Positions 12,901 to 24,700 of a stretch of 64,000 nt of DNA are shown one piece after another. The notes under the pieces were generated by a model that saw nothing but the letters and a program-made list of their open reading frames with translations, was not told where the DNA came from and did not search any database. Position 1 is the first letter of the stretch; the number at the start of each line of letters is the position of its first letter. The position numbers and the translations under genes were made by a program. The stretch is from Fragilaria crotonensis (taxonomy: Eukaryota; Bacillariophyta; Fragilariophyceae; Fragilariales; Fragilariaceae), in NCBI GenBank assembly GCA_022925895.1, contig JAKSYS010000099.1, forward strand, positions 1 to 64,000, given 5' to 3'.

Positions 12901-14068
12901 TTTGGCTTAAGCCAGAAATCAGACCGAAGATGGATATAAGTACTATGCGTACTGTCTACTTTATGTCGATGACATACTCGTTATCCATCATGATGCAATA
13001 CGGTCATTGAACGAGATCGACCACTTCTTCAAGACGAAGGAGGGATCAATCCGCGACCCTGAATTTTATCTTGGGGCGAAACTCCGTATGGTAACCTTAC
13101 CCAATGGCGTTAACGTATGGTCGATGAGTTCGAGCAAGTATATTCAGGCCGCGGTGGCGAACGTGAAAGAATACCATCGGAAATATTTTCCGACTCATCC
13201 GTGGACTAAACGAACGAGTGGTCCGTTTCCCCTTAATTACGCTCCCGAGTTGGATACAACACCGGAGCTAAACGCCACTCATGCGACGTTTTACCAAACA
13301 CAAATTGGTGTGCTCCGTTGGTGTGTTGAGTTGGGAAGGGTGGATATCATTACCGAGGTTTCGGAACTTGCCTCGTATTTGGCGATGCCGCGGGAGGGCC
13401 ACTTGGAGGCGACCTTCCACTTGTTTAACTACCTGGACAAGAAGCACAACGCGCGCATTGTGTTCGACCCCAGTTACCCAACGGTGGATATGTCGGTGTT
13501 CAAGGAGTGCGATTGGAAGGCATTCTACGGTGATGTCAGGGAGGCCATTCCACCAAATGCACCGCCACCGCGTGGCAAGGACGTTGATCTACGCATGTTC
13601 GTTGACTCGGATCACGCTGGCGATAAAAGGGTTCGACGGTCACGAACAGGTTTCCTCATCTATTTGAACATGTCGCTGATCACATGGTTTTCAAAGAAGC
13701 AGTCAACGATTGAAACAAGTGTTTTTGGCGCAGAATTTGTCGCCCTCAAACAGGGAATGGAAGCATTGCGCGGAATCCGCTACAAGCTTCGCATGATGGG
13801 AGTCGAATTGTCTGGGCCGTCCTATATATATGGGGATAATATGTCGGTGATACATAATACCCAGAGGCCGGAATCGACGTTGAAGAAGAAGTCAAACGCA
13901 GTTTGCTATCATGCAGTACGAGAGGCCGTTGCAATGGGCGAGTGTTTGACAGGGCATGTGTCAACACACGATAACCCGGCCGATATCTGCACAAAGCTAA
14001 TACCTGGTGGTCAGAAACGCGACCATCTAGTGGGACTGATTCTATACGATATTGCTGATCACAGGTGA
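9994..14068 (+). pseudogene. pol region of Copia element 2
   Basis: Pol polyprotein region. It begins with an aspartic protease carrying the DSHAD motif. The integrase core shows CFTDTL, MDGAREQT and PWSNAAEAAIRELK, which supply the D, D and E positions. A Trp-rich segment (GWKLCVEWKDGTTSW) follows and resembles a chromodomain. The reverse transcriptase has ADIENAYLTAP and YVDDILV-type motifs, and the RNase H part has FVDSDHAGDK and ETSVFGAEFVAL. The region ends about 150 bp before the 3' LTR. It is broken in a few places but otherwise well preserved, in keeping with the identical LTRs. Confidence 0.88.
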
Positions 14069-14216
14069 TAATCCCCCTCCAAGAGGTTTGAAGGTTATTA
14101 TGGGTTCCCTTGTTGTCATGCTGAGCGACAACTAAATATCACTGTGCATCTCTACGACTCGCAGCGACCTAATGATCCCATCTACGCTTAGAATGATCTC
14201 ATTAAGTCGAGGGGAC

Positions 14217-14388
14217 TGAATAAAGGTATACGTGAAAACGGTAGCCACGTAGACACTACGACGGTAGGCAAGGCTATGGCCCTGTACCGTACCGACTGAA
14301 TAGTTTTATTCTTTTATGTGTGTCTCTTATCACGATGATTGATGCCTAAACGAGCTTACCCCGACGATACCTCGTCCACGTTTTGTCA
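14217..14388 (+). repeat. 3' LTR of element 2
   Basis: 172 bp, identical to the 5' LTR. The polypurine tract GTCGAGGGGAC lies immediately upstream. Confidence 0.95.
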
Positions 14389-14399
14389 CATAGTCCATA

Positions 14400-14601
14400 C
14401 CAGAGACGGGAATTTCTGAGAATATCAAACCCATGGGTACCCACGTAAACCTACGAGTATATGGTTCTACTACTACCGGTAGCAAACATCTACTGTCATT
14501 TTTTGCTCTGTATGACTTGCCGGCCCACCCAGACCCACCCATGGAAATCCTCAGCTCACCCAAAACCCAAAACGGACTGGGTTTGAAATTCCCGTCTCTG
14601 G
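14400..14601. repeat. Small foldback (MITE-like) element
   Basis: A 17-bp perfect inverted repeat (14400-14416 with 14585-14601, core CCAGAGACGGGAATTTC) bounds about 200 bp. The homology continues inward past a 10-base length difference into GGGTTTGA. No coding sequence is inside. It starts 12 bp from the 3' LTR of element 2, so the retroelement landed beside it. Confidence 0.5.
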
Positions 14602-14627
14602 TTCATACATGGAAACGTCGACACGGA

Positions 14628-15360
14628 CTACACATACTTGGCCTGGAAGACACTGCATGTAAGGGCAGGGATCAGCAAAACGAGGGCGTTCAATGCGTTC
14701 GCGGCACTACTTTTAGACTGGGATGGGAAGGATGTCGGGACATGTGTTGGGGAAGGCAACGAGGGCGGGGATGAAATACCGATCATGTTAGGACGGGACG
14801 TAGGGACAGGCGTCGATGCTGGAGGACAAGGCGTGTCAAACGGAAGCACTTCTGTGACTTGCAAGATAGGAGGATCGATGCCTGAAACGCTTCCGGGAAC
14901 TGCGCTGGAATCAAGAGTCCCAACGACGGTAGCCGCAAAGCCCTGGGTTTGGTTTCCTGTGTTGTCACACGAGCCACACAAACCCAACTTACGCGCGGCG
15001 GCTACCACCAGATCATTCCCGAAACTATCGAGCACGACGTCTTGAATGTAGGAGTCTCCACTTTGAAATCCTTCGGGCTGCATCAAGATTTGGTATCCAG
15101 ACGTAACACACGACTCAACATCAACGAGGCAGTGAATCGAATGCTGGTCGGGATTCTGCAAGGTTTGCAAGGAAGGCTTGTCTAATAGAGTTCCCAATTG
15201 AATGCAGAAAGTGCTTTGTAGGGTGTGGTGTGAGAGCGTTTGGCTACAATTTTGACTTAGGAATTCAAACTTACTCCATGACGAATCCCTTGGTGCAATA
15301 AGCGTTGCCTTCCGCGGAGGACGCGAGGGTGGTGCAGAGAGCAAGTAGTGCGATTCTCAT
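14628..15360 (-). CDS. Secreted Cys- and Pro/Thr-rich protein, two exons
   Basis: Exon 1 (15360-15275) encodes a signal peptide, MRIALLALCTTLASSAEG, then NAYCTKGFVM. A 61-bp intron (15274-15214, GTAAGT...AAAG) leads into exon 2 (15213-14628), giving about 223 residues. The mature part has a Cys-containing domain (TFCIQLGTLLD, HCLVDVESCVTSGYQ, GLCGSCDNTG), then a Pro/Thr/Ser-rich stretch. A hydrophobic C-terminus (ALNALVLLIPALTCSVF) could be a GPI-anchor signal or a membrane segment. I know of similar small secreted proteins in diatoms but cannot name a family or function. The intron was placed by reading the splice sites: the exon 1 frame joins the long exon 2 frame exactly. It is the only intact host gene in the transposon-rich left half. 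Confidence 0.7.
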
Positions 15361-17108
15361 GATGACTTAAACTCTTCCACTGTGAATATTTGTGGTTGGA
15401 TGTGGATTCATAGCTACCGGTATAGCAATCATGCTCAAGCGCATTCTGCTAACAGCGCTTGAGCACGTTAAGCATTTGGTTGTCCAGGCCATTCTTCGGT
15501 TGTGGTCGCACATACACGCATCCACATTTTTACTATTGTCGAAATCATATGTGTTCAGTATAAAGTGAAAAATGAATAGTACCAGTACTTCAGTACAGTA
15601 TTGCATTTCGTAGGAGTGCCTGGTACTACAGTACGATGGTATGGCATACTTGCAAGACGTTTGGTGCCTGGTAAAACAAAAGAGCTTGCTATTGCCGCAA
15701 AGGTCCGAATTCCGAATGCAGTCCATAGTCCATGAAAGTCAGTACCGCGAGTACTACTACTTGATGTACAGTACTGAGTACGGAGCATAAGTACCAGTAC
15801 AAGTAGTACCTGGTTTCCAGCACAGCAGTCCTCATGTCCTCATGTCCTCATACTCACGCCATCCTGTAACTCACGCACTTTCTGTTACTAGTAAGGGCAA
15901 AGGAATGGGGTGTCAGTGACAATTGTCCATTGAACACAATGAAAAATCAAATGAAAAGTAGTCACAGCCGCGGGCGCTGGGAGAAAACAAAGTCCCACAT
16001 GATTGCCAACACCTTGAAGGATTTACAATCAAGGGATGCTGATGTGGTGGTGGTTGTTCTGCACTTCACAGTTCACACACACCCTGTTTGTGTGAGCAGG
16101 GTATAAGGACAATACAAAAGCAAGACCATACACCAACATGTGTAGTGCTCAACTTCTAGTACAAAAGTTGAGCGTACAACAGTTCTCTGGATAGATATCC
16201 AGAGGCAACAAGTGAACTTCAGCCAATTGTTGTGACTGATGAGAATTGCTGAAAAACATTTGTGAGGCTGGATTTTTGTAGGACAGATATTGTGGGATCG
16301 CGAAAACTTCTAAAATTTTTGTCACATGCCATTCTACAAAAGTACAGGGGCTGCTAAGAGTATTCTTGGACAGTATATGTCTATGGGAATTTGTTCTACT
16401 GTTGCAATAGCAGACTTGAGTATTGGAGTACTAGTACTACAGCCATACTAGTATTCGTAGTTCTTGGATTCTGAAATACACCTTTGTGTTGCAGAGTCGA
16501 CTCCAAAGAAATATCAGATTTGGGAGCAGGTCTCAGCATCGCTCCCACATAATCTTAGCATGGAAGATAGCAGAAATGCCTCACTAGTACCAGTGGAAGA
16601 TTTTTGGATAAATTGGAAGGAAAGTTCTTGAATTTTCACTTGGGATGCTGTGCATTCACCCTAACCATATCGCTCTGCTCTCGCGATGTCATGTAATCCA
16701 AACTCACGAAGACAATCCAGATCTTATTTGTCTCACTGACTACTTTGAGGGAAGCAAGCGATCCAACAGAGTTGCGGACTGATGAATTAAACTGTTCGGC
16801 ATCTGTTCAAATCATAAGCACTTTGCTTGGTTCTGCTGTGAAGAGGGCGTTTATATCGGGCGACAAGCCACAGCACGGGCATTCTCTTTTGCCAGAACGG
16901 ATCACCGACAAATCTTGAACCCATATGTCTCAATGAGCATCATCTAGTATGCTCGTCGTTGGACTCAACGCAAGCGCGAATCTTTCGATGGAGGAATCGT
17001 AGGATGCAAGTGAGGTGAAAACTCAAACTTGATGCTCAATATCTTATGATGATCCTATGAATGCTTTTGTCATTTCTCTTAGCTAAGAGTTTGATATGTT
17101 TGTGCTGG
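15361..17108. other. Non-coding stretch
   Basis: About 1.7 kb, AT-rich, with scattered GTACTAGTAC-type short palindromes. No credible coding frame or RNA gene was recognised. Confidence 0.5.
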
Positions 17109-18709
17109 TTACAGAATTGCAGTGCCGTGATCTTTCCTGATGGGTGAGACATTTGCAGTCGTGGCTATCAGCCCTGGAAGCAATTTCATTAAAAAATCAG
17201 AAATCAAATAGGAAGAACAATGCACCAAATGGTTGTCGAGGCTGTCGTAATTGACATCACACGCACGACAGCGGCGCTGGATTCCAGATGAGTGATTCCC
17301 ATATCGACCACACACATATTGCTTTCTTGCATGTCTTGTATGACAAACAAGAGACATGTCACAACGTTGTCGGTCCAGCAAGTGAAAGCATGATGTTGCA
17401 TAAGCGCTCATTTGCGGATGCAAAAATTGACAACTCATGGCAAAGTTGCATGTGATAGTTGCGAATCGGGTCACCTTGACGTTGAATTTGATTTTGCACG
17501 GACAAAAGTTATACCTTTGGTAAGGAGCCATGATACCCCCAGGCCTTGATCGTGCGTCAAAAGCTTTCGGTAAACATGGCAGGTGTAAACATGTACGGTT
17601 TTAATGAAACCTTGCGTTCCCATAACAGAACTGTGATCAATCCATTGAATCATTATAGGGACAAACATTTGCCGGTTGGGTTTTGTTATGTAGCATGCAT
17701 AGGCCACAGCGTACACAATACACACTACCGGATAGAGCTTCATCAAGTACCTGACCAGGATTTGCATAAGGTTTCAAGGGGCAGATCACATCAATGATTA
17801 AGTTCTCTTGTTGCATACTAATCGTTGGGATATTGCAATAGGCTTAGAACAAGCTGAGGCACAAAGACAAACACAACTACATCACTGACCAAGCCTTCCG
17901 TACATATAACAGGAACAATTGAAGGCAGCAACTGGCAAGCATTTGGCATTGAGTCAAAAAGAACATCAATATTCTTGTATCTTGATAAACCACCCACATG
18001 GTTTAATGAGTACTTTGCAGCATCTGCACCACAAGCCCATCATGCCAAAATGTCACCAAATGCATAATCAGGGGCATTTATATTGTCAATGACTTTCAAG
18101 AAATCCACTTTCCACTTTTGATCCGTGGTATGAAGGAAACTGTGATGGGTGAGTGCCACGGATGGACCTTGTGCCACTTAACAAAAATCCTCCCAACACC
18201 CATTGGCATCAGTTTCAAATGAGTCATCGTCGGAATCCATCTCTCCCACATCACAATCTTCTGTAGCTGGTTCAGATGCTTCCTGTAGCATGTGCTCAGG
18301 CACAACGACCACAGTGCTGGTGTTCACCAAAACTCGGGACGTGTCTCATTCACCACATCGCGACATAGCCAAAATACTTGCCTTTGTTGCTGGTTGCAAT
18401 AATTACCTTGTTAGGAAAACTTGGCATTTGTTGCGTTGCTGAAATGGTATGATAATGAGACCCTTGTCCAGCATGTTGGTTCATCAAAAATGTTTTGCAT
18501 TGCGGAAGCATGGCCAAATGCTTTTGAAACGCGGACTCTGTACCAAACGCTTTTTGCAATCCTCCAGTGCAAAAGGGGTTGCGACAAAAGACAGCTTCCA
18601 ATTGTGTGGGATTGCGTTGCTTGTTGCTTCTGTTTGGACATGACAAGAACAATACAATCATTTCTATGGTATGCATGCATGATAACAAGGAATCCAACAG
18701 GCAAAACAC
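17109..18709 (-). pseudogene. Remains of a zinc-finger transposon-type gene
   Basis: Pieces in several minus-strand frames read in a sensible order. First comes a C2H2-like finger (FCTGGLQKAFGTESAFQKHL then QC) near 18.5-18.6 kb. A segment near 18.0 kb includes NAPDYAFGDILAWW. Near 17.65 kb is LFVPI-like MFVPIMIQWIDHSSV. Near 17.25 kb is a Cys-rich motif, CGRYGNHSSGIQRRCRACDV. From memory these resemble a multicopy diatom gene family with transposase-like behaviour, perhaps Plavaka/KDZ-like. That assignment is uncertain. Frame changes and stops separate the pieces, so the copy is dead. No terminal repeats were found. Confidence 0.4.
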
Positions 18710-19752
18710 AAATCCAGTTCTTGTACATAAAATAACGGATGGTGGGAAAATGTTACTGAATTATTAAAGAAACTATGGGTTTCAAACCTCAGATAGATGA
18801 ACATTTCTTCATCAACATAAAAGCAAAGCTCAGAAACCAAAATAAAGCAAATTTACTAAATTCTGAAACAGACCTCTTACGTCGAAAATAGCGTACTTAT
18901 GAACATTTTCTAGTTGATGCATTATTTTATATCACAGACCTGAATAATCAACTTCCTTAATACTTCAGTTACCCATAACCAATAGTAAGCTTTTCCCTAT
19001 CCCTGCACCACAGCATCAGTAGTGGACTAAAATGCCATAATTAAAGTTTGCAATTGTTAGGTGTTATTAGTGTCTCTTTGATGGTTCGCATTTTCACAAG
19101 CGTGGAGTTGCCGAGGATGCATAAAATGAACAAGGAGATATCTCATATCGCATTAAGAACTCAAATCAATCACTTGCTTGCAATTTTCGCACAGAGATCG
19201 TGCATTTTCCATCAACCATGGGTGAATGGTTCGGACTGCGGACCTTACTATGGCGTCGACACCCAAATATCAGAATTGCAAGGAGGACTTCCGCATACGA
19301 GTAGGTCCCCAACAAAGATTTAAAGTCGCAAGAAAGCAGAAGCAGCAATGAGCGCGGTACGGGTGTGCAGTGCATAGCTAGTACTTATGCTCTGAAAAGC
19401 CGTTCTTGTCAAGACTTCTTTTGCTGACGTCTGCAATCTATGCAGCCATCATATTCCCCAATGTGACCACTACTAGTACCAGAAGGTCCAGTAGAAAGGT
19501 CATTCTGATCAGAAACAATGGTTTGACAACCTCCACAGTCTCGACAAACTTGTGTATCCACTCATCCACTCATTTTGCTACTGGTGTGCAAACTTTTGTT
19601 ATTGCATTGCATACTGCTATGCTGATTTCCCATAGCTCATTCATGTTGTTTTCTAATGTATCATCTTGTGTAATTCACAGCCAAGGCATTGAAATCTTTT
19701 GAAGTGCTGTTGCTGGCACCTCTGCCTCTTAAAACATTCAGTCAGTTTATTT
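18710..19752. other. Non-coding stretch
   Basis: About 1 kb of AT-rich sequence between two decayed transposon genes. No feature can be supported. It may contain the lost left part of the piggyBac-type element. Confidence 0.45.
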
Positions 19753-19798
19753 CCTTTGTCCTTCCATAGTCCATTGTCTATTGTCTGATAGGGTACTA
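19753..19798 (+). promoter_or_regulatory. Leader-like motif shared with the MULE
   Basis: About 45 bp ending TTGTCTGATAGGGTACTA, closely similar to 28569-28621 in the MULE. Both copies sit just upstream of a transposon coding region. Promoter or 5' leader function is inference only. Confidence 0.3.
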
Positions 19799-19834
19799 GC
19801 TAATAGTAATGACGTCCTTTTGAATTTACTTCCA

Positions 19835-21414
19835 GGGCAGGTCTGTGGAGTTCTGTGGCACCAATGAAATATCAACCTGCACCTCACTTTGGTCTCACCG
19901 GAATGTTGATTCGACGACCTTTTCCGCAGTCAGGTGGCGCAAGCAACCTTTGAACAACCTGGCGATGAATCTTTGGAACAGTACAGATGGAAGTTGGTGG
20001 ATGACCGCGGTGCAAAAACTTCAATGATCACCGAGCCAATTGTTTTCTCCATCCGACACTATTTGTGTCGATGAGTCCATGAGTCGTTGGTATCGGCAGG
20101 GACGAGGTCATTGGATCAAACATGGCCTTCCACAATACGTTGCAACGGCTGTGAAATCCAGAACCCTACTTGTGGTCGCAACGGAGTCATGTTTCGTTTG
20201 AAGTTGGTCAAGGGAATCAACTTTGTCGGTGAGGATGACAACAATGATGAACCAAAATGAATCAAGTCTCTTTCATGGTACCCAAGTATTGAAAAGTGTT
20301 GTCTCACCCTGATTTGGCTCCTCCAATCGTAGTATTGTATGCGCAGACTCATACGTTGCTTCGGTCAGAGCTCAAAAGAATTTTACAGGAATGGCCTTTG
20401 TTTCATTGGCGTTGTCAAGATTGCCACAAAAGGTTTTCCGAAGTCGTACCTCACGAGAGTTCGACTTCTTTGCCCTCGCTTCGGATTCAGCGGACGACTT
20501 GGACCCTGCAATGGCTGCCTTTGTGTGGATGGATTGGGAACGCAGGTACTTCATTGAGACGGCAGGGTCTCTTCGGAGGGAATACCTTACACTCGCTGCC
20601 GCTGGCACCAAGTGAGCCAAGATCCAAACGCACCTCCAGAGAGGGGGGTCACAATGAATATCAAGTAACCTCAAATCGCCGAAATCTACTATGCAACTTG
20701 TGGTGCTATTGACAGGCACAATCGATATCGTCAAGACAATCTCAGGATCGAGAAGAAGATCTAAACAAAAGATTGGTCCATTCGCGTGAATCTCTATATC
20801 TTTGCCACGACCGTCGTCAATATTTGGCTGGTCTACAATGCATTCAAGAATGGAAGAAGTGCGCAACGAATGAGGAAGTGTCTACAAAAGGAATTCTACT
20901 CAATCCTTGCGGAAGAATTCTTGATTGACAATACCTACGATGCTCGGGGACAAGGTACGCGACGACGGGATATCTTATCAAGAAGCCTGTCTCAGGGCTG
21001 TTGAAAGTGGATGTGCACGCGCGGGTGTCCTCACCCATTTGACTCCAGTGAAGAGACTCAAGAATGCTCATGGTGAGGAGACAAGCTTTAGGTACCAAGG
21101 CCGATGTAAAGAGTGCCAAAAGAAGATGAATTGGCAATGCAGTGACTGCAATGATAGCCATAAAACTGTGTTCCTTGTGCAACAAAAAATGGAAAACAGT
21201 GCTTCTTAGACCATATTGCTCACAACCATCCACACCTTGATGACTATTAAGCATTGTGTGAATGTTTCAATCATCTTTCACTAGTGACAACATCATCGTA
21301 TTGACCGTCATCATCAACACCATTTTTTATTACACTTCAGTATTTTTTACACAAGAGATAGAAACGTGACGGGGTTAATGAAGGCATTTCACGGGGTTTT
21401 AACCCCAAGGCTCC
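19835..21414 (+). pseudogene. piggyBac-type transposase relic
   Basis: piggyBac-family transposases cut and paste at TTAA sites with a DDD catalytic core. In order along the plus strand I read APHFGLTGM-like sequence near 19.87 kb, ICVDESMSRWYRQG near 20.07 kb, NGCEIQNPTCGRNGVM near 20.15 kb, IVCADSY near 20.34 kb, and AAFVWMDWERRYFIE near 20.53 kb. IDRHNRYRQDNL (about 20.72 kb), NLYIFATTVVNIWLVY (about 20.80 kb) and a C-terminal Cys-rich region (RCKECQKKMNWQCSDC, about 21.1 kb) follow. Asp residues in VDES, CADSY and WMDW match the three catalytic positions. At least four frame changes plus stops make it inactive. Its downstream end carries a GGGGTTAA/TTAACCCC motif at 21368-21414. Confidence 0.75.
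21368..21414 (+). repeat. Subterminal motif of the piggyBac-type relic
   Basis: Starts GACGGGGTTAAT and ends TTAACCCCAAGGCTCC. It matches 48027-48075 at roughly 43 of 49 positions, where the motif lies at the inner side of a terminal inverted repeat. It therefore probably marks the downstream end of this relic. Confidence 0.6.
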
Positions 21415-21490
21415 TCAAAAATTTGTGCTGACGTAGTACTGTAGCTGTTTTGGCGGGATTTGATGACCTTTCACAATAACCACTCTGAAC

Positions 21491-21599
21491 TATAATATAT
21501 AAAGATACACGTTACGTTCACATAATGACTGAATCACGAGTCCGGATCGATATAATGACCCACCGATAGTACAGTAGACAGTACGACCAGCATTAAACA
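21491..21599 (-). repeat. Left (3') LTR of element 3
   Basis: 109 bp matching 32339-32447 with one difference. The polypurine tract lies just inside at 21600-21610 on the minus strand. The match to the other LTR begins exactly at the 9-bp sequence duplicated by the MULE. Confidence 0.85.
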
Positions 21600-21748
21600 G
21601 TCCCCGCGAACCGGACGTCGTGTGTATGCATGATAGCAAGAACCCTCACAAAATAAAACATCGACCTGCATGTAGTAGCCCACGAGTCATGCTCGCGCAG
21701 GAGGTACCGAACCGAACGAAACAATCGAACGGTGGAAACCTTGGGCAT

Positions 21749-24700
21749 TCAGAAATTGTGCAAAATGGAAGTTATCAACTCCTTTCGTCGATCCGCATGA
21801 AGTACTTTCGTAAACAAATCCGCCAAGTTTGTCTGCGTATCCTCTTTATGCACTTGTAACACTCCAGCTGCTACTGCCTCTCGTACCGCATGGTAATTTA
21901 TCGCATTGTGTTTCTTTGATAGCACCGACTCTGGGACACTGGTATTCTTGACCACTCCTTGATTATCGCAGTAAACTTGAGCCGGACCATCAATTGGCAC
22001 TCCAAACATTCTCAATTTATACCTCATTGCAATACAGAGATCCCTAGCCGTTCGCATTGCAACAAATTCACTTCCAAACGTTGACGTCTCCACTGTATTC
22101 TGTCTCCGACTTAACCATAAAATGGGTGAGTTTTGAATGAACATTAGGATTCCTGTATGTGATCGTCGTGTTACGACATTACCAGCATGATTAGCGTCGA
22201 CAAACACGTGCATAGTCACCGCTTTACCCAGGGTTCCGGCATCTTCGGCGGTAATTCTTCCTCAAGGTTCTCGTAAAACGCTGACCAATCAGGACGATGG
22301 TATGTCGGATCATAGGGTACCTGGTCAGATGAGTCGAAGATAATACGCGATGTCTCGTGTTTCGCCAAGTATGCAAACACATGGTACACAGCCTCGAGGT
22401 GACCAACCCTCGGCAAGGCCAAATGTTGTGACAACAATGCCACCTCAGTGTATACATCAAGGCGTCCCAACTCGACTGCCCAGCGTAGAACACCAATCAA
22501 GTTTTGGAACCGGGTTGCCTGCTCACTATTGCATTCGTCAGTCGTGTCCACCTCCGGCCGATAGGACGAACTCGGAAATGGTGTCTTAGCGGTCGACTTA
22601 AGTCCTCGTCCTTCTTCTTGTAACAATAATTTCACATTCTTCACCGCGTTCTTGACATATGTTCTGGCAGAAAACGACCAGTACTCACGACCAGTTGGAT
22701 CACCCGGCTTCTGTACCTTCTCCACATCGGCACCCAAATACCGATTCGGAGGTCCTATACTTGCCGGATTCAATTCATAATTTGCCTGTATGATTTTTAA
22801 ATGTTCTTCCGGTGCATGCGAAATAATCAAAACATCATCAACATAGACAAGGATATACTCATAATATTTGTATCCGTTCGGCTTTGCGAAGGCTCTGAGA
22901 TACACGTCCGGATCCGCGATGGAAGGCTGGAAACCCATATCTCGAATTGAATTGTTAAACATTGCTCTCCAAGAAGCCCCGCTCGACTTGAGCCCGTATA
23001 GAGCCCTTACGATTCTGATCACTGTCCCTTGTCTCGATCCAAACTCAGGGCCAGCGACAAACCATACCTTTTCTCGGCATGGCGCATTCAAATAAGCATT
23101 CCCGATGTCACATGCCAATACGTCAAGGTCGTTCAATGCTGCTAACATGAAAGCAATTCGCACACTGTCACGACTGACAACACTCGAGTACGTAATACTT
23201 GCCGGTGGTTCTGTCATATGCCCTCCGGCGACAAAGCGGGCTTTTCGTGTCAAGTCCATTTTTACGTCAAAAATCATATGGCACTTAATCTCCTGAAACC
23301 CGACATACTTGCCTTTGGCCAACCCTTCACGAATTTGTTCTGGGGTCACGCTTTCGTCATACTCGAATGCCACCATTACTTTCTTGAGTTCCTTTTGAAT
23401 TGCGTTCCACCAAAAGTCTGTTCCGGTTTCTTTGTCGATTTGTAAAGCTTCCTGAACCGAATGTGGTAATCGGACTCCATACTTATGACTCGTCTTCCAA
23501 TACCTACTCTTAACCTTGCCAATAATCCTGTTCCTCATTCGTAGCGTCTCGGAAACCCACCATTTGAATGCAGGCTCCTCTTGAATACGATTCGCGACAG
23601 CATATTCGGCCAGTTCAATTGGGTTTGAATCTTTCACATACCTCATATCTACCCAGTCAGTTGATCCGTCTTTCCATTGACATAGGATTTTCCAACCTTT
23701 TGTTGTCTTTTTCGGCACGCGTCTCCCTCGTTTTGTCGTTACATATCCATTATCGGTTCTTAACGCTCGCTTGTCAGCTTTGTGATCAACAATTTCAGCA
23801 AGTACAGCATGTCGTCGTCCTTCGTCGTCACATTGCGCAAAAATATTTTCGGCAATCACATTTGCATGGTATCTCATCAACGACCCGTCCTCCAGTTCAC
23901 ATTCATACTCACGTGTGTCAAGCAATGGATTCGGATGTCGCTTACCAATCGGGTTGCCGTTGTTATCCTCGCGCGCTTCACGACCCTAGCCATAGCTGTC
24001 TCGCCGTCATTATTAACCAGGAATTCAGAATTCAAATACTGGTCAAACGAATCGAACTCGATATCGTCCGCGTCTCGCTTCGCCGGCTGATTCATGTCCC
24101 CGTATTCTGCATCGGGCGGAATATCATCGTCAGCGGCGTCAGCCTCAAAGGGAACGTCGTCTTGCAAGTAGAACACGGGGTTAGGATGATCAAGTTGGAA
24201 ATTTTCATCGTTCATGCGTATCGCAAGATCGTTGTCGAAAGCAGATACTTGGTCGCGAATTGCATCAATCGCCATGTCAGTTACCGTGATATGTTGAACA
24301 GTTGACCTTGCGATTACGTGGCCCGCTCGCGTTAGTATCCAGTACGTCATGTCACTCCCTACACGATGAGCGATACCGAGCCAACGTCCAATTCGTGCTT
24401 GCTCATTATTCATGTCAGTTTTGTGATGGTCCCAATACCAAACGCGATCATAGAAATCAAAATCTAACCATTCAGAGATATCAACCGTTTGTCCAAGAAT
24501 TTTCTCAATCCCCGGTCGCTGATCTGGCCCACGTGCCAGTAACGATTGAATCTCGGAGATGTATACTAAACCATAATCCCATAGCCGCGAAGGAACCTGA
24601 TTCTCGCGCATTCGAGTTTTCCATTTTGTCTTGATCTCACGAATTTCGGTCTCAGCTCGATGGTTCTGTGTCGTTCCTCGGCCCTTTTCTGCGAGCAATA

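Larger units (their letters stand above)
7731..14388 (+). mobile_element. Young Copia (CoDi-like) LTR retrotransposon (element 2)
   Basis: Identical 172-bp LTRs (7731-7902 and 14217-14388) start TGAATAAAGG and end TTTTGTCA. The primer-binding sequence GTTTATCAGACCCAG follows at 7903, and a polypurine tract (CGAGGGGAC) ends at 14216. Interior order on the plus strand is gag, protease (DSHAD motif near 10.03 kb), integrase (about 10.9-11.3 kb), a chromodomain-like segment (about 12.1-12.25 kb), reverse transcriptase (about 12.4-13.4 kb) and RNase H (about 13.6-14.07 kb). Integrase before reverse transcriptase is the Copia order. Identical LTRs mean a very recent insertion. The coding region looks broken at about four places, some of which might be frame switching normal to the family. 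Only a 4-bp match (cata) flanks the element, so the target duplication is weak. Confidence 0.93.

Noticed and set aside
7726-14393. A clean 5-bp target duplication for Copia element 2
   Set aside because: The flanks read ccata and catag. Only four bases (cata) agree, so a standard 5-bp duplication cannot be claimed.
23568-24305. 245-codon plus-strand frame opposite the pol region of element 3
   Set aside because: The minus strand here clearly encodes integrase and the chromodomain-like segment, so this is an antisense shadow.
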